Origin: Exilibacterium sp.
GTDB taxonomy: Bacteria > Pseudomonadota > Gammaproteobacteria > Pseudomonadales > Cellvibrionaceae
DNA length: 64,000 nucleotides
NCBI GenBank assembly: GCA_028280195.1
Contig: JANQMH010000029.1
Span: 1-64,000 of the forward strand
Direction of reading: 5' to 3'
Shown: in pieces, positions 26,269-35,199 of the stretch
Numbering within the stretch: the stretch's first letter is position 1
Layout: each line of letters opens with the position of its first letter
Notes under the pieces: generated by a model
Told to the model about the DNA's origin: nothing
Databases searched by the model: none
Seen by the model: only the letters and a program-made list of their open reading frames with translations
Program-made: the position numbers and the translations under genes

Positions 26269-27399
26269 TTACGATAGCTCGCCGGCGCCGGCGGCGCCAG
26301 CCACTGCATCGAAGATCGCTGACTCCTGGCGGCTGAAAAAGCCGTCGATTGCACCCATTACCAGATGATCAATCAGTGCCCGGCCGTCGACCCCCGAGGC
26401 CTGCCACAGCTTCGGAAACATACTGTTGTGGGTAAAGCCCGGCAGCGTATTGACCTCGTTGACGATCACCTCATCGCCTGCGGTCAGGAACATGTCCACC
26501 CGCGCCATGCCGCGGCAGCCGAGCAGTGTGTATACATCCGCCGCCAGCTGGCGAATGACAGCGGCGGTCATATCATCCAGCACGGCGGGAATTTCCAACT
26601 GCGCCGCCTCGCTGTCCAGGTATTTGGCGGTGTAGGAATAGTAGCCGTGACGGGTAATCACCTCGCCCGGTACTGAAACCCGGGGGCGCTCGCGACCGAT
26701 GACGGCGCATTCGATCTCCCGGCCGCAGATCTCCCGCTCTACCAGTACCTTGCTGTCGTAGCGAAAAGCCATCGCCATCGCCGCAGCCCATGCCTCGCGG
26801 CTCGCCACCTTGGAGACACCGATGGAAGAGCCCATACCGGCCGGCTTGACGTAGAGTGGACAACCGAGCCTGTCGACCAGTTTTTCAAAGGTCATACTGT
26901 GATCGCGCGTCAGTGCCAGATAGTCGGCCACTGCCACACCGGCCTGCGACAGCAGCCGCTTGCTGATATCCTTGTCCATGCACAGTGCCGAGCTGAGCAC
27001 GTCGCTGCCGGCACAGGGCACCCCGAGCATGCGCGCCAGCCCCTGGATACAGCCGTCCTCGCCACAGGGTCCGTGCAGCACCGGCACCACCACATCAACC
27101 TGCCCGAGCAGATCCAGGGTGTCGAGATCGAGAATATGAACGGCGGCGTTTTTACGCAGCAGCGCCACCTCCCGCACGCGGCTCCGGCACAGGCGCTGGC
27201 GCGGCTGGCGGCGGTTGGTCACGGCGTAAAAATCGGGGTATAAAAACCAGCTGCCAGTGCGGTCGATACCCAGCAGGAACGGATGATATTTTTCCCGGTC
27301 TATGCTCTCCAGCAGATTAAAGGCCGATTGTATCGACACTTTGTGTTCGGCCGACTGGCCGCCGAATACAATCGCCACACTGATTTTTTCATTCATCAT
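26269..27399 (-). CDS. ddl: D-alanine--D-alanine ligase
   Basis: A 376-residue ATP-grasp enzyme joining two D-Ala for peptidoglycan. Motifs: VAIVFGGQSAEHKVSIQSA at the N-terminus, VLHGPCGEDGCIQGL, the ATP-grasp VKPAGMGSSIGVSKV and C-terminal VNEVNTLPGFTHNSMFPKL. It is of the longer DdlA type. The start at 27399 is the first of two adjacent ATGs with GGAG 8-10 nt upstream. It is divergent from the PdsR-like gene and probably cotranscribed with the thioesterase. Confidence 0.95.
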   Translation of the reverse strand: MMNEKISVAIVFGGQSAEHKVSIQSAFNLLESIDREKYHPFLLGIDRTGSWFLYPDFYAVTNRRQPRQRLCRSRVREVALLRKNAAVHILDLDTLDLLGQVDVVVPVLHGPCGEDGCIQGLARMLGVPCAGSDVLSSALCMDKDISKRLLSQAGVAVADYLALTRDHSMTFEKLVDRLGCPLYVKPAGMGSSIGVSKVASREAWAAAMAMAFRYDSKVLVEREICGREIECAVIGRERPRVSVPGEVITRHGYYSYTAKYLDSEAAQLEIPAVLDDMTAAVIRQLAADVYTLLGCRGMARVDMFLTAGDEVIVNEVNTLPGFTHNSMFPKLWQASGVDGRALIDHLVMGAIDGFFSRQESAIFDAVAGAAGAGELS

Positions 27400-27619
27400 T
27401 TCGGTACTCCGGTGGTTGCGCTGCGCTGCCTGGTGTTGGCGGTAACAGTATTGCAACAGCACAAGCGGGCGGGCAGCGGCGCAATCGTGATGATACGGCG
27501 ATGAAAAGTGATAAATTGTGGCGCAGTGGCACAGACGGCGACAGATGGGTTAGCCTAGCATCTGCAGCACCGGCCCGCCGTTGCGGGCAACCAGTCATCA
27601 GCCAGCACAGGAACGGGCT

Positions 27620-28318
27620 ATGGGGCGCCAGATTGCCATTGTCGAAGACGAAATCAGTATTGCGCAAAACTACTGTGATGCGCTCGGGCGCCAGGGCTAC
27701 CAAGTAGCCCACTACGACAGCCGTCCGGCGGCGCTGGCAGCGTTTCAGCGCCAGCTGCCGGAGCTGGCAATTATCGATGTCGGCCTGGGCGAAGAGGTCG
27801 AGGGCGGCTTCGATCTGTGCCGCGAGCTGCGCAGTATGGCGCCGGAGCTGCCGATTATCTTTCTAACCGCCAGAGACGACGAGTTCGACGTGATCTCGGG
27901 CCTGCGCCTGGGCGCCGACGACTATCTGACCAAGGACATCGGCCAGGCCCATATGCTGGCGCGTATTACCGCGCTGTTTCGGCGTGTGGACGCGCTGCGC
28001 AAACCCGCCGGCGCCGACGAACAGATTCTTTCCCGCGGCAAACTGGCGCTCAATCTCGACCGTATGTCAGCACACTGGGACGGCCGGCCGCTGGACCTTA
28101 CCGTTACCGAGCTGTGGATTGTCCACGCCCTGGCAAAGCACCCCGGCCACGTGAAAAACCGGCAGCAATTGATGGATGCCGCCAATGTTGTTTTGGACGA
28201 CAATACCATTACCTCCCACATTAAGCGTATCCGCAAAAAGTTCAGCCGCTGCGACGGCGACTTCGACGCCATTCAGACCGCCTACGGCATGGGTTATCGC
28301 TGGGTGCTGCATGAATGA
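27620..28318 (+). CDS. response regulator, PdsR-like (dedicated sortase system type)
   Basis: A 232-residue OmpR-type regulator. The receiver has E9-D10, phosphoacceptor D53 (AIIDVGLGEEVEGG) and LTAR/K residues; the winged helix follows (TVTELWIVHALAKHPGHVKN, NTITSHIKRIRKKF). The extended GLGEEVEGGFDLCRELR and the HALAKHPGHVKNRQQLM stretch match my recollection of the regulator that accompanies proteobacterial dedicated sortases. The start at 27620 follows GGAACG. The paired histidine kinase begins 58 nt downstream. Confidence 0.88.
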   Translation: MGRQIAIVEDEISIAQNYCDALGRQGYQVAHYDSRPAALAAFQRQLPELAIIDVGLGEEVEGGFDLCRELRSMAPELPIIFLTARDDEFDVISGLRLGADDYLTKDIGQAHMLARITALFRRVDALRKPAGADEQILSRGKLALNLDRMSAHWDGRPLDLTVTELWIVHALAKHPGHVKNRQQLMDAANVVLDDNTITSHIKRIRKKFSRCDGDFDAIQTAYGMGYRWVLHE

Positions 28319-28376
28319 GCCGGCGCCGCTGCAGCGGCCCTCGTGACCGGCAGGTTAAAAGTGGAGGGCGGGGATC

Positions 28377-30719
28377 TTGCGACTTAGGCGCCAGTTGATT
28401 CTGGTCAGTCTGCTGACGCTGTGTTTGCCATGGGCGGGTTGCCAGTATATCCGCGAAATGGAGGATGCCCTGCGCCAGGGTCAGTCAGTGGCGCTGCTGG
28501 CCAGCGCCAAAGCGGTAGCCGCCCATATTGCCAACGATGCCGGCTTAAAAACGGCCCTGCACGGCGCAGGGGTGTCCACCGCCGGCGCCCGTCCTATCTA
28601 CCTGCACCCCCTGCCGAGCGCTGCCATCGTCGACGGCTACGACGACGACTGGCGCCACCTCCCCCTCACCCCCACCTCCTTTACCTGGACACCCACGACT
28701 ACCGCAACCAGAGGCCTTACGGGGACACCCACCATCAGCCCTAATGAGACACCAGCCAAAGTTAACGGGACACTCATAGCCACCCCCATGACCGGAGTTA
28801 ACGCTGGAGTTAACGGGACACCCATTGGAGTTAACGGGACACCCATAGCTACCCCAATGACTACAGGCACTATGCAGAAACCCAGTGCAGCGGTAGAAGC
28901 AACTGAGCGCTTTTCCGTGCGATTTTGGGCAGGCCTGTTTGACGGTCAGATCTATATGTTTTTTCAGGTCTACGACAGCCATCTGAGCTACCACAATCCG
29001 GGGCTGGCAAGGCTTGCCAGCGGCGACCACCTGCTGTTGCACCTGGGGCGCGGCATGGCTGGGCGCGACTATGTGCTGCGCACCAGCGCGCCCGGGCAGC
29101 TGACTGCCCGCTATCTCAACAGCAGCGGCCATGTGCGCCAGGAACACCGCATACGCGGCGCCTGGCGCGAGCGCATCGGCGGCTATCAAATGGAGCTACG
29201 GCTGCCGCTGACACTGAGCGACGCGCATCTGGGCTTCACGGTCGTCAATCAGGACACTCAGGATAGCCCCTCTGAAGATAGCCCCGAGCCAACAGTGCAA
29301 AGGCTGGGCAACCTGGGGGCCACCCGGCAACCACCGGCCCTGATCAGGCGCAGCAGCAGCTTGACCAGCACGCTGGGTATATTCGCAGCCGACGGGCTGC
29401 GCCTGAGTGTGGCGGCGCGCGATGGCTGGCTGGTGGCACAGGCGGGACACTTACAGCAGCAGATCAACCCCTATGAAGCGGTCTCCACGGCACCCGCACA
29501 ACACGGCCTGCTCAGTTGGCTGTACCGGCTGGCACTGGGGGAGAAAAACCTGCCCGACCTCGATCGACCCGCCCGCGACGGGCGTTTCGCCACCGGCGAG
29601 GTGGCAAGTGCTCTGGCAGGGCAGCGCCGGGCGCTCTGGTACCAGGACGGCCCGCGCCGGGTTGGCCGCGCAGCGGTGCCCATTGCCGGCGGTGACAGCA
29701 CTCTGGGAGCGGTAGTCGCCGAGCAGAGCACCGATGAAATGCTGGCGCTGACCAACAGCGCTTTCAATCGCCTGTTTCTCTACTCCCTGCTGGCGACGGG
29801 AGTGGCCGGCCTGGGCTTGCTGGCCTATGCCAGTTGGCTGTCGTTCCGTATCCGCCGACTCAGTCGAGCCGCCGACAACGCCATCGGCGAAGACGGCAAA
29901 ATTCAGGGCACCTTTCCCACCTCCGGCGCCGCGGACGAAGTGGGTGATCTGACCCGCAGCTATGGCCAGCTGCTGGGGCGCCTGCAGGAATACACCGACT
30001 ACCTGCGCAGCCTGTCGAGCAAACTCTCCCACGAGCTGCGCACTCCGCTGGCGGTGGTGCGCACATCGCTGGACAACCTGGAACACGAACCCCTGCCAGC
30101 AAGTGCGGAAATCTTCGCCGAGCGCGCCCGTGAGGGCGCCGGCCGCCTCTCCGCCATCCTCACCGCCATGAGCGCCGCCAGCCGGGTCGAGCAGAGTATT
30201 AAAACCAGCGAGCGCGAGACGGTGATGCTCAATCTGCTGCTGCAAGACGTGGTATCAGCCTATGCCGATGTCTACCCGGCCCAGCGCATCGTCGGGCCTG
30301 CCGACAGCGATGACAATTACAGCATCGAAGGCTCACCGGAGTTGATCGTGCAGATGCTCGACAAGCTGGTGGACAACGCCGCCGATTTCTGCCCGCCACA
30401 GGGTGCCATCACCCTGACCCTGACACGTAACTCAAAGCAGATTTTCCTGGCGGTGGCCAACGACGGCCCGCCCCTGCCGGCGCAGATGCAGGGCCAGCTA
30501 TTCGACTCCCTGGTATCGGTGCGCGAACCGGAGTCGGCGGCCGACAACGGCCAGCATCGCGCTCATTTGGGCCTGGGTCTGCATATCGTGCGGTTGATCG
30601 TCGAATTCCACCGCGGCCATGTACGCGCCTATAACCGTGAAGACGGCCCGGGAGTGGTATTCGAGGTAAGGTTCCCGGCCGCCGCGGGCTTATTGACATC
30701 GAATCCAAAACCGGCATAA
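28377..30719 (+). CDS. sensor histidine kinase, PdsS-like, with in-frame repeat expansion
   Basis: A 780-residue membrane kinase starting at TTG with GGAGG upstream. The N-terminus LLTLCLPWAGCQYIREMEDA resembles the kinase of the proteobacterial dedicated sortase system. A periplasmic sensor domain follows to a second membrane helix (LFLYSLLATGVAGLGLLAYA), then HAMP-like sequence, H-box SSKLSHELRTPLA (H552), N-box DKLVDNAADF and ATP lid GLGLHIVRLIVEFH. Residues about 98-172 are a low-complexity Thr/Pro insertion (NGTPIGVNGTPIATPMTT) encoded by GGACACCC-type repeats, sitting between DGYDDDW and the conserved sensor fold. Reading frame is kept. It should phosphorylate the adjacent regulator; the ligand is unknown. 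Confidence 0.88.
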   Translation: MRLRRQLILVSLLTLCLPWAGCQYIREMEDALRQGQSVALLASAKAVAAHIANDAGLKTALHGAGVSTAGARPIYLHPLPSAAIVDGYDDDWRHLPLTPTSFTWTPTTTATRGLTGTPTISPNETPAKVNGTLIATPMTGVNAGVNGTPIGVNGTPIATPMTTGTMQKPSAAVEATERFSVRFWAGLFDGQIYMFFQVYDSHLSYHNPGLARLASGDHLLLHLGRGMAGRDYVLRTSAPGQLTARYLNSSGHVRQEHRIRGAWRERIGGYQMELRLPLTLSDAHLGFTVVNQDTQDSPSEDSPEPTVQRLGNLGATRQPPALIRRSSSLTSTLGIFAADGLRLSVAARDGWLVAQAGHLQQQINPYEAVSTAPAQHGLLSWLYRLALGEKNLPDLDRPARDGRFATGEVASALAGQRRALWYQDGPRRVGRAAVPIAGGDSTLGAVVAEQSTDEMLALTNSAFNRLFLYSLLATGVAGLGLLAYASWLSFRIRRLSRAADNAIGEDGKIQGTFPTSGAADEVGDLTRSYGQLLGRLQEYTDYLRSLSSKLSHELRTPLAVVRTSLDNLEHEPLPASAEIFAERAREGAGRLSAILTAMSAASRVEQSIKTSERETVMLNLLLQDVVSAYADVYPAQRIVGPADSDDNYSIEGSPELIVQMLDKLVDNAADFCPPQGAITLTLTRNSKQIFLAVANDGPPLPAQMQGQLFDSLVSVREPESAADNGQHRAHLGLGLHIVRLIVEFHRGHVRAYNREDGPGVVFEVRFPAAAGLLTSNPKPA
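28687..28862 (+). repeat. GGACACCC repeat cluster 3 (four exact copies) inside the kinase gene
   Basis: Exact cores at 28687, 28723, 28816 and 28837, with near copies gagacacc (28757) and gggacactc (28777). Local unit gttaacgggacacccatagc and its continuation occurs at about 28771 and 28832. All lie in one reading frame, giving repeated NGTP peptides. Confidence 0.92.
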
Positions 30720-30720
30720 T
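30693..30720 (+). promoter_or_regulatory. sigma70-like promoter of rpsT
   Basis: TTGACA (30693-30698), 16-nt spacer, CATAAT (30715-30720), overlapping the kinase stop codon. It would give a leader of about 200 nt for rpsT. Confidence 0.65.
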
Positions 30721-30781
30721 ACCGCGTCCAAATTTGGCAACGACCGGTACCGCCCAGGCAGCCCTGCAGTAATTAATTGGT

Positions 30782-30825
30782 CTGGCAAATAGTAGTCTGG
30801 CAACTGGCAAATAGTAGTCTGGCAA
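30782..30825. repeat. perfect 22-nt tandem duplication in rpsT leader
   Basis: The unit starting ctggcaaatagtagtctggc is present at 30782-30803 and again at 30804-30825 with no mismatch. Each unit itself begins and ends with tctggcaa-like sequence. Confidence 0.9.
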
Positions 30826-30925
30826 CAAGCGTCAAAGACTGCGCCGCGAGCCGGCTGCCGGCAGAACTGCTACCGGCGAAGACCATTGACGAATTACAGA
30901 CAGAATGACAGACAGGAGCAACCCG

Positions 30926-31192
30926 GTGGCCAACTCACCCCAAGCTAGAAAACGCGCGCGACAGAACGAAAAAGCCCGCAAGCACAACGCCAGCCTGCGC
31001 TCGATGGCGCGCACTTATATCAAGAAGGTGATTGCCGCCATCGAGGCAGGCGATGCCGAAGCCGCCAAAGCAGCTTATGCCGCGGCCGTGCCGGTCATAG
31101 ACCGTATCGCCGACAAGGGTATTATGCATAAGAACAAAGCCGCCCGGCACAAGAGCCGCCTGAATGCCCAGGTCAAGGCCCTGACCGCCTGA
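30926..31192 (+). CDS. rpsT: 30S ribosomal protein S20
   Basis: An 88-residue basic protein binding 16S r[23 protein letters not shown] at the N-terminus and [16 protein letters not shown] near the C-terminus. The start is GTG at 30926, with CAGGAG 8 nt upstream. A non-AUG start is also known for E. coli rpsT, where it helps autoregulation. It has its own promoter and terminator. Confidence 0.97.
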   Translation: MANSPQARKRARQNEKARKHNASLRSMARTYIKKVIAAIEAGDAEAAKAAYAAAVPVIDRIADKGIMHKNKAARHKSRLNAQVKALTA

Positions 31193-31215
31193 CAAACAGG
31201 GCGGACAGCACAGCT

Positions 31216-31242
31216 AAAAACCGGGCTCGGCCCGGTTTTTTT
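31216..31242 (+). terminator. Rho-independent terminator after rpsT
   Basis: Stem ccgggc/gcccgg with TCG loop, extended by A:T pairs, and a T run on the plus strand. The A run on the other side lets it also serve the minus-strand RDD gene ending at 31247. Confidence 0.9.
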
Positions 31243-31246
31243 GTCT

Positions 31247-31744
31247 TCAAATCATAACTACCCTGGTGCCGGCAACATGATCGTGCAGGCAGCGGCGGTC
31301 GCCGCGGAATATCAGCATCAGCCCGCCGAACAGCACCAACTGGCCGATATAAGGCACCTGACCAACAATGTGAAACAGCAGGTATCTGAGCCCCAGCAGC
31401 TTGCCAAAAGGCACGCGCTCCTGCTGCAAACCGACGATCTTCATCCTCAGCAGCCACTTGCCCACGGTCTGCTGGCGGCTGTAGAGCAGGTAGCCCTGCA
31501 CCAGCACGAAACTGACAATACCAATCAGCGCCAGACCCAGAGTCTCGGCTATACTCAGCGCCTGCTGATTCATGGACTTCTGCCACAGGCCGAACCACCA
31601 CATGATCGGCATAACCAACAAGAAGGCGATTGTGCCGTCGATCATCGCACCCGCAAAACGCCGGCCGCGCCCGGCCAGGTTGGTTTCTTTGCGATCGGCC
31701 TCGAGCAACTCGCTGCTCGGCGCCTTGTAGATATCATCAGCCAT
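31247..31744 (-). CDS. RDD-family membrane protein
   Basis: A 165-residue protein with RDD features: GRRFAGAMIDGTIAFLLVMP near the N-terminus and a second conserved stretch (QTVGKWLLRMKIVGLQ, LRYLLFHIVGQVPYIGQLV, HDHVAGTRVV). Three or four membrane segments are likely. The family is poorly defined functionally. It converges on rpsT and shares the rpsT terminator. Confidence 0.88.
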   Translation of the reverse strand: MADDIYKAPSSELLEADRKETNLAGRGRRFAGAMIDGTIAFLLVMPIMWWFGLWQKSMNQQALSIAETLGLALIGIVSFVLVQGYLLYSRQQTVGKWLLRMKIVGLQQERVPFGKLLGLRYLLFHIVGQVPYIGQLVLFGGLMLIFRGDRRCLHDHVAGTRVVMI

Positions 31745-31966
31745 TGCCCCACGCCTTTTCCGCTGTTGTTTTTTGCTATGCTACCGCCTACAAACCCGGC
31801 GGATCTGTACCCTGTGTCACAATTTAGCACCTGCCGGGCCCGGGGTACGCGTTGATTTTGACACCGGTTCAGGCACAATGAGATGTTATCACTGTTAACT
31901 ATCAACACACCCCTGGATATTCTCAATAGTCGCCGCCGGGCGCAGCAGGGAAGGCTGGGCACACTC

Positions 31967-32638
31967 ATGTTGGACACCCTCCACAGCGTTGAAACCCCAG
32001 AGAGCGTCGCCCTGCCGCTGCGGCCGGCCAGCGTGCTGCCGCGGATACTGGCCTTCAGCATCGATTTCCTGATCCGCAGCCTGGTGTTTGCGCTGCTGTC
32101 AGTGGCGCTCAACTGGACCGGGCAAATGGGGTGGGGGCTGCTGCTGATCATTTATTTTTTTCTCGAGTGGTTTTACCCGGTGTATTTCGAAGTCTGGAAG
32201 GACGGCATGACGCCGGGCAAAAAATACCTCGGCCTGCGGGTGGTACACGACGACGGTACCCCCGTGAGCCTGAGTGGATCACTGCTGCGCAACCTGCTGC
32301 GGGTGGCGGACTTTCTACCGGTGGGCTATGCGGCCGGCGTGATCAGCAGTATCTGCAACCGCGAGTTCAAACGCCTGGGCGATCTGGTAGCGGGCACTAT
32401 TGTAGTCTACGAGTCCGACCCGCTGACAGCACCGCAGCTGACCTCACAGGGCAAAAAAGCGGTACCGGCAGATTTCAGCACCGATGAGCAAAAAGCCCTG
32501 CTGGCTTTTGCCGAGCGCAGCCCTCAGCTGTCCGATGAGCGCCAGCAGGAACTGGCCCGGGTGCTGCAACCGCTGTTGAACAGCCGCGACCCGGTTTTGA
32601 CCATCAAGCAAATGGCCAACTCTCTGGTCGGCCACTGA
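31967..32638 (+). CDS. RDD-family membrane protein, first gene of MoxR operon
   Basis: A 223-residue protein, RDD core PRILAFSIDFLIRSLVFALL, EVWKDGMTPGKKYLGLRVVHDDGTP and FKRLGDLVAGTIVVYES, followed by a soluble C-terminal ~60 residues. The start at 31967 is preferred over 31883 because the latter adds residues unlike the family; AAGG is weak. It precedes SpoIIM, DUF4129, DUF4350, MoxR and DUF58 genes with short gaps, a known type of envelope-associated cluster. Confidence 0.87.
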   Translation: MLDTLHSVETPESVALPLRPASVLPRILAFSIDFLIRSLVFALLSVALNWTGQMGWGLLLIIYFFLEWFYPVYFEVWKDGMTPGKKYLGLRVVHDDGTPVSLSGSLLRNLLRVADFLPVGYAAGVISSICNREFKRLGDLVAGTIVVYESDPLTAPQLTSQGKKAVPADFSTDEQKALLAFAERSPQLSDERQQELARVLQPLLNSRDPVLTIKQMANSLVGH

Positions 32639-32654
32639 CACAACCGCAACTCCC

Positions 32655-33659
32655 ATGAAACAACAACAGTTCGAAAAACGCTACGGCGACGACTGGCAAC
32701 GATTCCGGCAGTTGCTGGAGCAGTTGGAGAAGCCGAAGAGCTCCCTGCAGCCCGCTGACTACCAGCGCTTCGGCCACCTCTACCGCCGCGTGTGCCAGTT
32801 CCAGTCGCTGGCACGGGAGCGCCGCTACAGCAGCCACCTGGTGGATCAGCTCGGCGACCTGGTGCTGCGCGGGCACCGCCAGCTCTACCGCCGGCGGCGC
32901 GGTATCCGTTTCGGCCTGCTGCTGTTTACGCTGGTGGAGTTTCCCGCGGTGGTGCGCCAGCAACAGCGTTATTTCTGGCTCTCGGCGCTGCTGTTGTTCG
33001 GGCCGGCACTGCTGTTTTTCGCAGCTATTCAGTGGCAGCCCGACCTGATCTACACCCTGCTGCCACCGTCGCGGGTGGATGACTTCGAAATGATGTATGA
33101 CCCCGGCAACGAGGTGCTCGGCGCCGCGCGCGAATCGGAAACCAATCTGTATATGTTTGGCTACTATATCCAGAACAATATCAGTGTCGCTTTTCGCACC
33201 TTCGCCTCCGGCTTGCTGCTGGGCGTGGGCTCGCTGATCATCCTGGTGTTCAACGGCCTGCTGTTCGGCGGTGTGGCGGGCCATCTCAGTAACCTCGGCT
33301 ACTACCATACGTTCTTCCCGTTTGTCATCGGTCACGGCAGTTTCGAACTGATCGCCATTGTCATCGCCGGCGCTGCCGGCCTCAAGCTGGGCTACAGTCT
33401 GCTGGCGCCGGGCAATGCCACCCGCCTGGAATCCTTGAAAAGCGCGGGCCGAGTGGCGGTGAAACTGATCTACGGGGTGATTCTGATGCTGCTGGTCGCG
33501 GCCTTTCTGGAAGCCTTCTGGTCGTCCAATGCCAGCCTGCGGCCGGCGGTCAAATACACCGTCGGCGGCCTGCTGTGGGCGCTGGTGATCATCTGGCTGG
33601 CCCGCTCCGGGCGCGGCCCGCGCAGGCAGGGCGCGCCCCTGTCCGGGGAGACCGTGTGA
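32655..33659 (+). CDS. stage II sporulation protein M-family membrane protein
   Basis: A 334-residue polytopic protein. The SpoIIM-type region has YYIQNNISVAFRTFASGLLLG, NGLLFGGVAGHL and FVIGHGSFELIAIVIAGAAGL, all typical. Despite the family name it occurs widely in non-sporulating bacteria beside MoxR ATPases. Its stop overlaps the GTG start of the next gene (GTGTGA), indicating translational coupling. Confidence 0.92.
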   Translation: MKQQQFEKRYGDDWQRFRQLLEQLEKPKSSLQPADYQRFGHLYRRVCQFQSLARERRYSSHLVDQLGDLVLRGHRQLYRRRRGIRFGLLLFTLVEFPAVVRQQQRYFWLSALLLFGPALLFFAAIQWQPDLIYTLLPPSRVDDFEMMYDPGNEVLGAARESETNLYMFGYYIQNNISVAFRTFASGLLLGVGSLIILVFNGLLFGGVAGHLSNLGYYHTFFPFVIGHGSFELIAIVIAGAAGLKLGYSLLAPGNATRLESLKSAGRVAVKLIYGVILMLLVAAFLEAFWSSNASLRPAVKYTVGGLLWALVIIWLARSGRGPRRQGAPLSGETV

Positions 33660-35188
33660 ACCTGAACAGCGTCAGCGCCGAAATACGCCCGCGCAAGCCT
33701 TGGGAGGCGGCGGACCTGGGTATTCTGATGGCGCGCCAGTGGTGGTGGCCACTCACCAGAATGTGGTTGCTGATCACCCTGCCGCCGCTGCTGTTGCTGC
33801 ACTGCCTGCCGGCATCGCTGCTGTGGCTGCCCGTGGTCGTCATGTGGTGGCTGAAGCCGATCTGGGAGCGGCCGCTGCTGTACATCCTCAGCCAGGCGCT
33901 GTTCGGACACCTGCCCGACACCCGGGAAACGCTCAGCGCCCTGCCGGCTATGCTGCGCCGCCACTGGCTCGGGCCACTGACCTGGCTGCGCCTGTCTCCG
34001 AGTCGCTCCATGGACCTGCCGGTATCGCAGCTGGAGCATTTGAGCGGCGCCCAGCGGCGCAACCGTGTGGTCGCGCTGCACCGCGAAGATGCCGCACCGG
34101 CCGGTTGGTTGACCATTATCGGTGTGCATATCGAAACGATCTTGTTGTTTTCCGCCTACAGCCTGATTTACCTGTTCATTCCGGCGGAGCTGGATCTGGA
34201 TTACTTCGATCTGCTGCAAGAGGAAGCCTTCTGGCTGACAGCGCTGCAGAACACGCTCTATTATCTGTCCATGACCCTGGTGGCGCCGTTCTATGTCGCC
34301 TGCGGCTTCGCCATCTACCTCAACCGGCGCATCAAACTGGAGGGCTGGGATATCGAGATCGCCTTCCGGCGCATCGTCCAGGCCCGCAACGGCGGCGCCA
34401 ATCCAAGTGTTGACTCCGGCAACGGTGGCGCCGCGGCAACAGTCGGCGCAGCCGCACTGTGCTGCGCCCTGTTGCTGTCGCTGCTGCCGGCCGAAACCCG
34501 GGCCCAGGCCGACTTCGAGGCGCAGAACCGGGCTTTCGACAGTGCTGAAGCACAGCAGCGCATTGAAGAGATCCTCGCCGCCGAGGACTTTCACCGCAGG
34601 GAAACCGTGCGCTTTCCCAAATTGTTTGATGACGAAAACGAAATCGACTCGCCCGCCGAGGCCTTCCCCCCCTGGCTGCGCGACCTGTTGAGCTGGCTGG
34701 CGGCCAGCTTCGAAGCCATTATCTGGGCACTGATGCTGGCACTGGCCTTGATCATCGCCTATCGCTACCGCCGCTGGATTCTGCAACTCGGCCGCAACGG
34801 CGCTGCGGCAGCGCCGCTGCGGCGGGCGCCCGCCACCCTGTTCGGTCTCGATGTCAGCCGCGAAAGTCTGCCGGACGATGTCGCCGCAGCAGCGCTGTCG
34901 CTGTGGCACCATGGCCGCAGGCGCGAAGCCATGGCGCTGTTGTACCGGGCCGCGCTGGCACAGCTGGTCGCCCGCGGGCTGGAATTGCGCGACGGCAGCA
35001 CCGAGGGCGAATGCGTCAGGCGCGTCAGAAAATACGAGCAGCCCGACACGGCGGATTATTTCGCCACGCTGACACAGCTGTGGCAAGGTCTGGCCTACGG
35101 TCATCGCGAGCCCAGCGAACAGCAGATCAACCGGCTTTGCCAGCAGTGGCGGCAGTGCTTCGGCCGCGAACAGGCGGATGCGGAGTAA
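33656..35188 (+). CDS. membrane protein with C-terminal DUF4129
   Basis: A 510-residue protein with N-terminal hydrophobic segments (LLITLPPLLLLHCLPASLLW, TILLFSAYSLIYLF, TLYYLSMTLVAPFYVACGFA), a soluble segment, another helix (IIWALMLALALIIAYRY) and a C-terminal DUF4129 region (ALLYRAALAQLVARGLELRDG, YFATLTQLWQGLAYGHREPS). The start is GTG at 33656 with GGGGAG upstream, overlapping the previous stop; an ATG at 33575 lies deep in SpoIIM. Function unknown. Confidence 0.87.
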   Translation: MNLNSVSAEIRPRKPWEAADLGILMARQWWWPLTRMWLLITLPPLLLLHCLPASLLWLPVVVMWWLKPIWERPLLYILSQALFGHLPDTRETLSALPAMLRRHWLGPLTWLRLSPSRSMDLPVSQLEHLSGAQRRNRVVALHREDAAPAGWLTIIGVHIETILLFSAYSLIYLFIPAELDLDYFDLLQEEAFWLTALQNTLYYLSMTLVAPFYVACGFAIYLNRRIKLEGWDIEIAFRRIVQARNGGANPSVDSGNGGAAATVGAAALCCALLLSLLPAETRAQADFEAQNRAFDSAEAQQRIEEILAAEDFHRRETVRFPKLFDDENEIDSPAEAFPPWLRDLLSWLAASFEAIIWALMLALALIIAYRYRRWILQLGRNGAAAAPLRRAPATLFGLDVSRESLPDDVAAAALSLWHHGRRREAMALLYRAALAQLVARGLELRDGSTEGECVRRVRKYEQPDTADYFATLTQLWQGLAYGHREPSEQQINRLCQQWRQCFGREQADAE

Positions 35189-35199
35189 AACTGGCAGCC

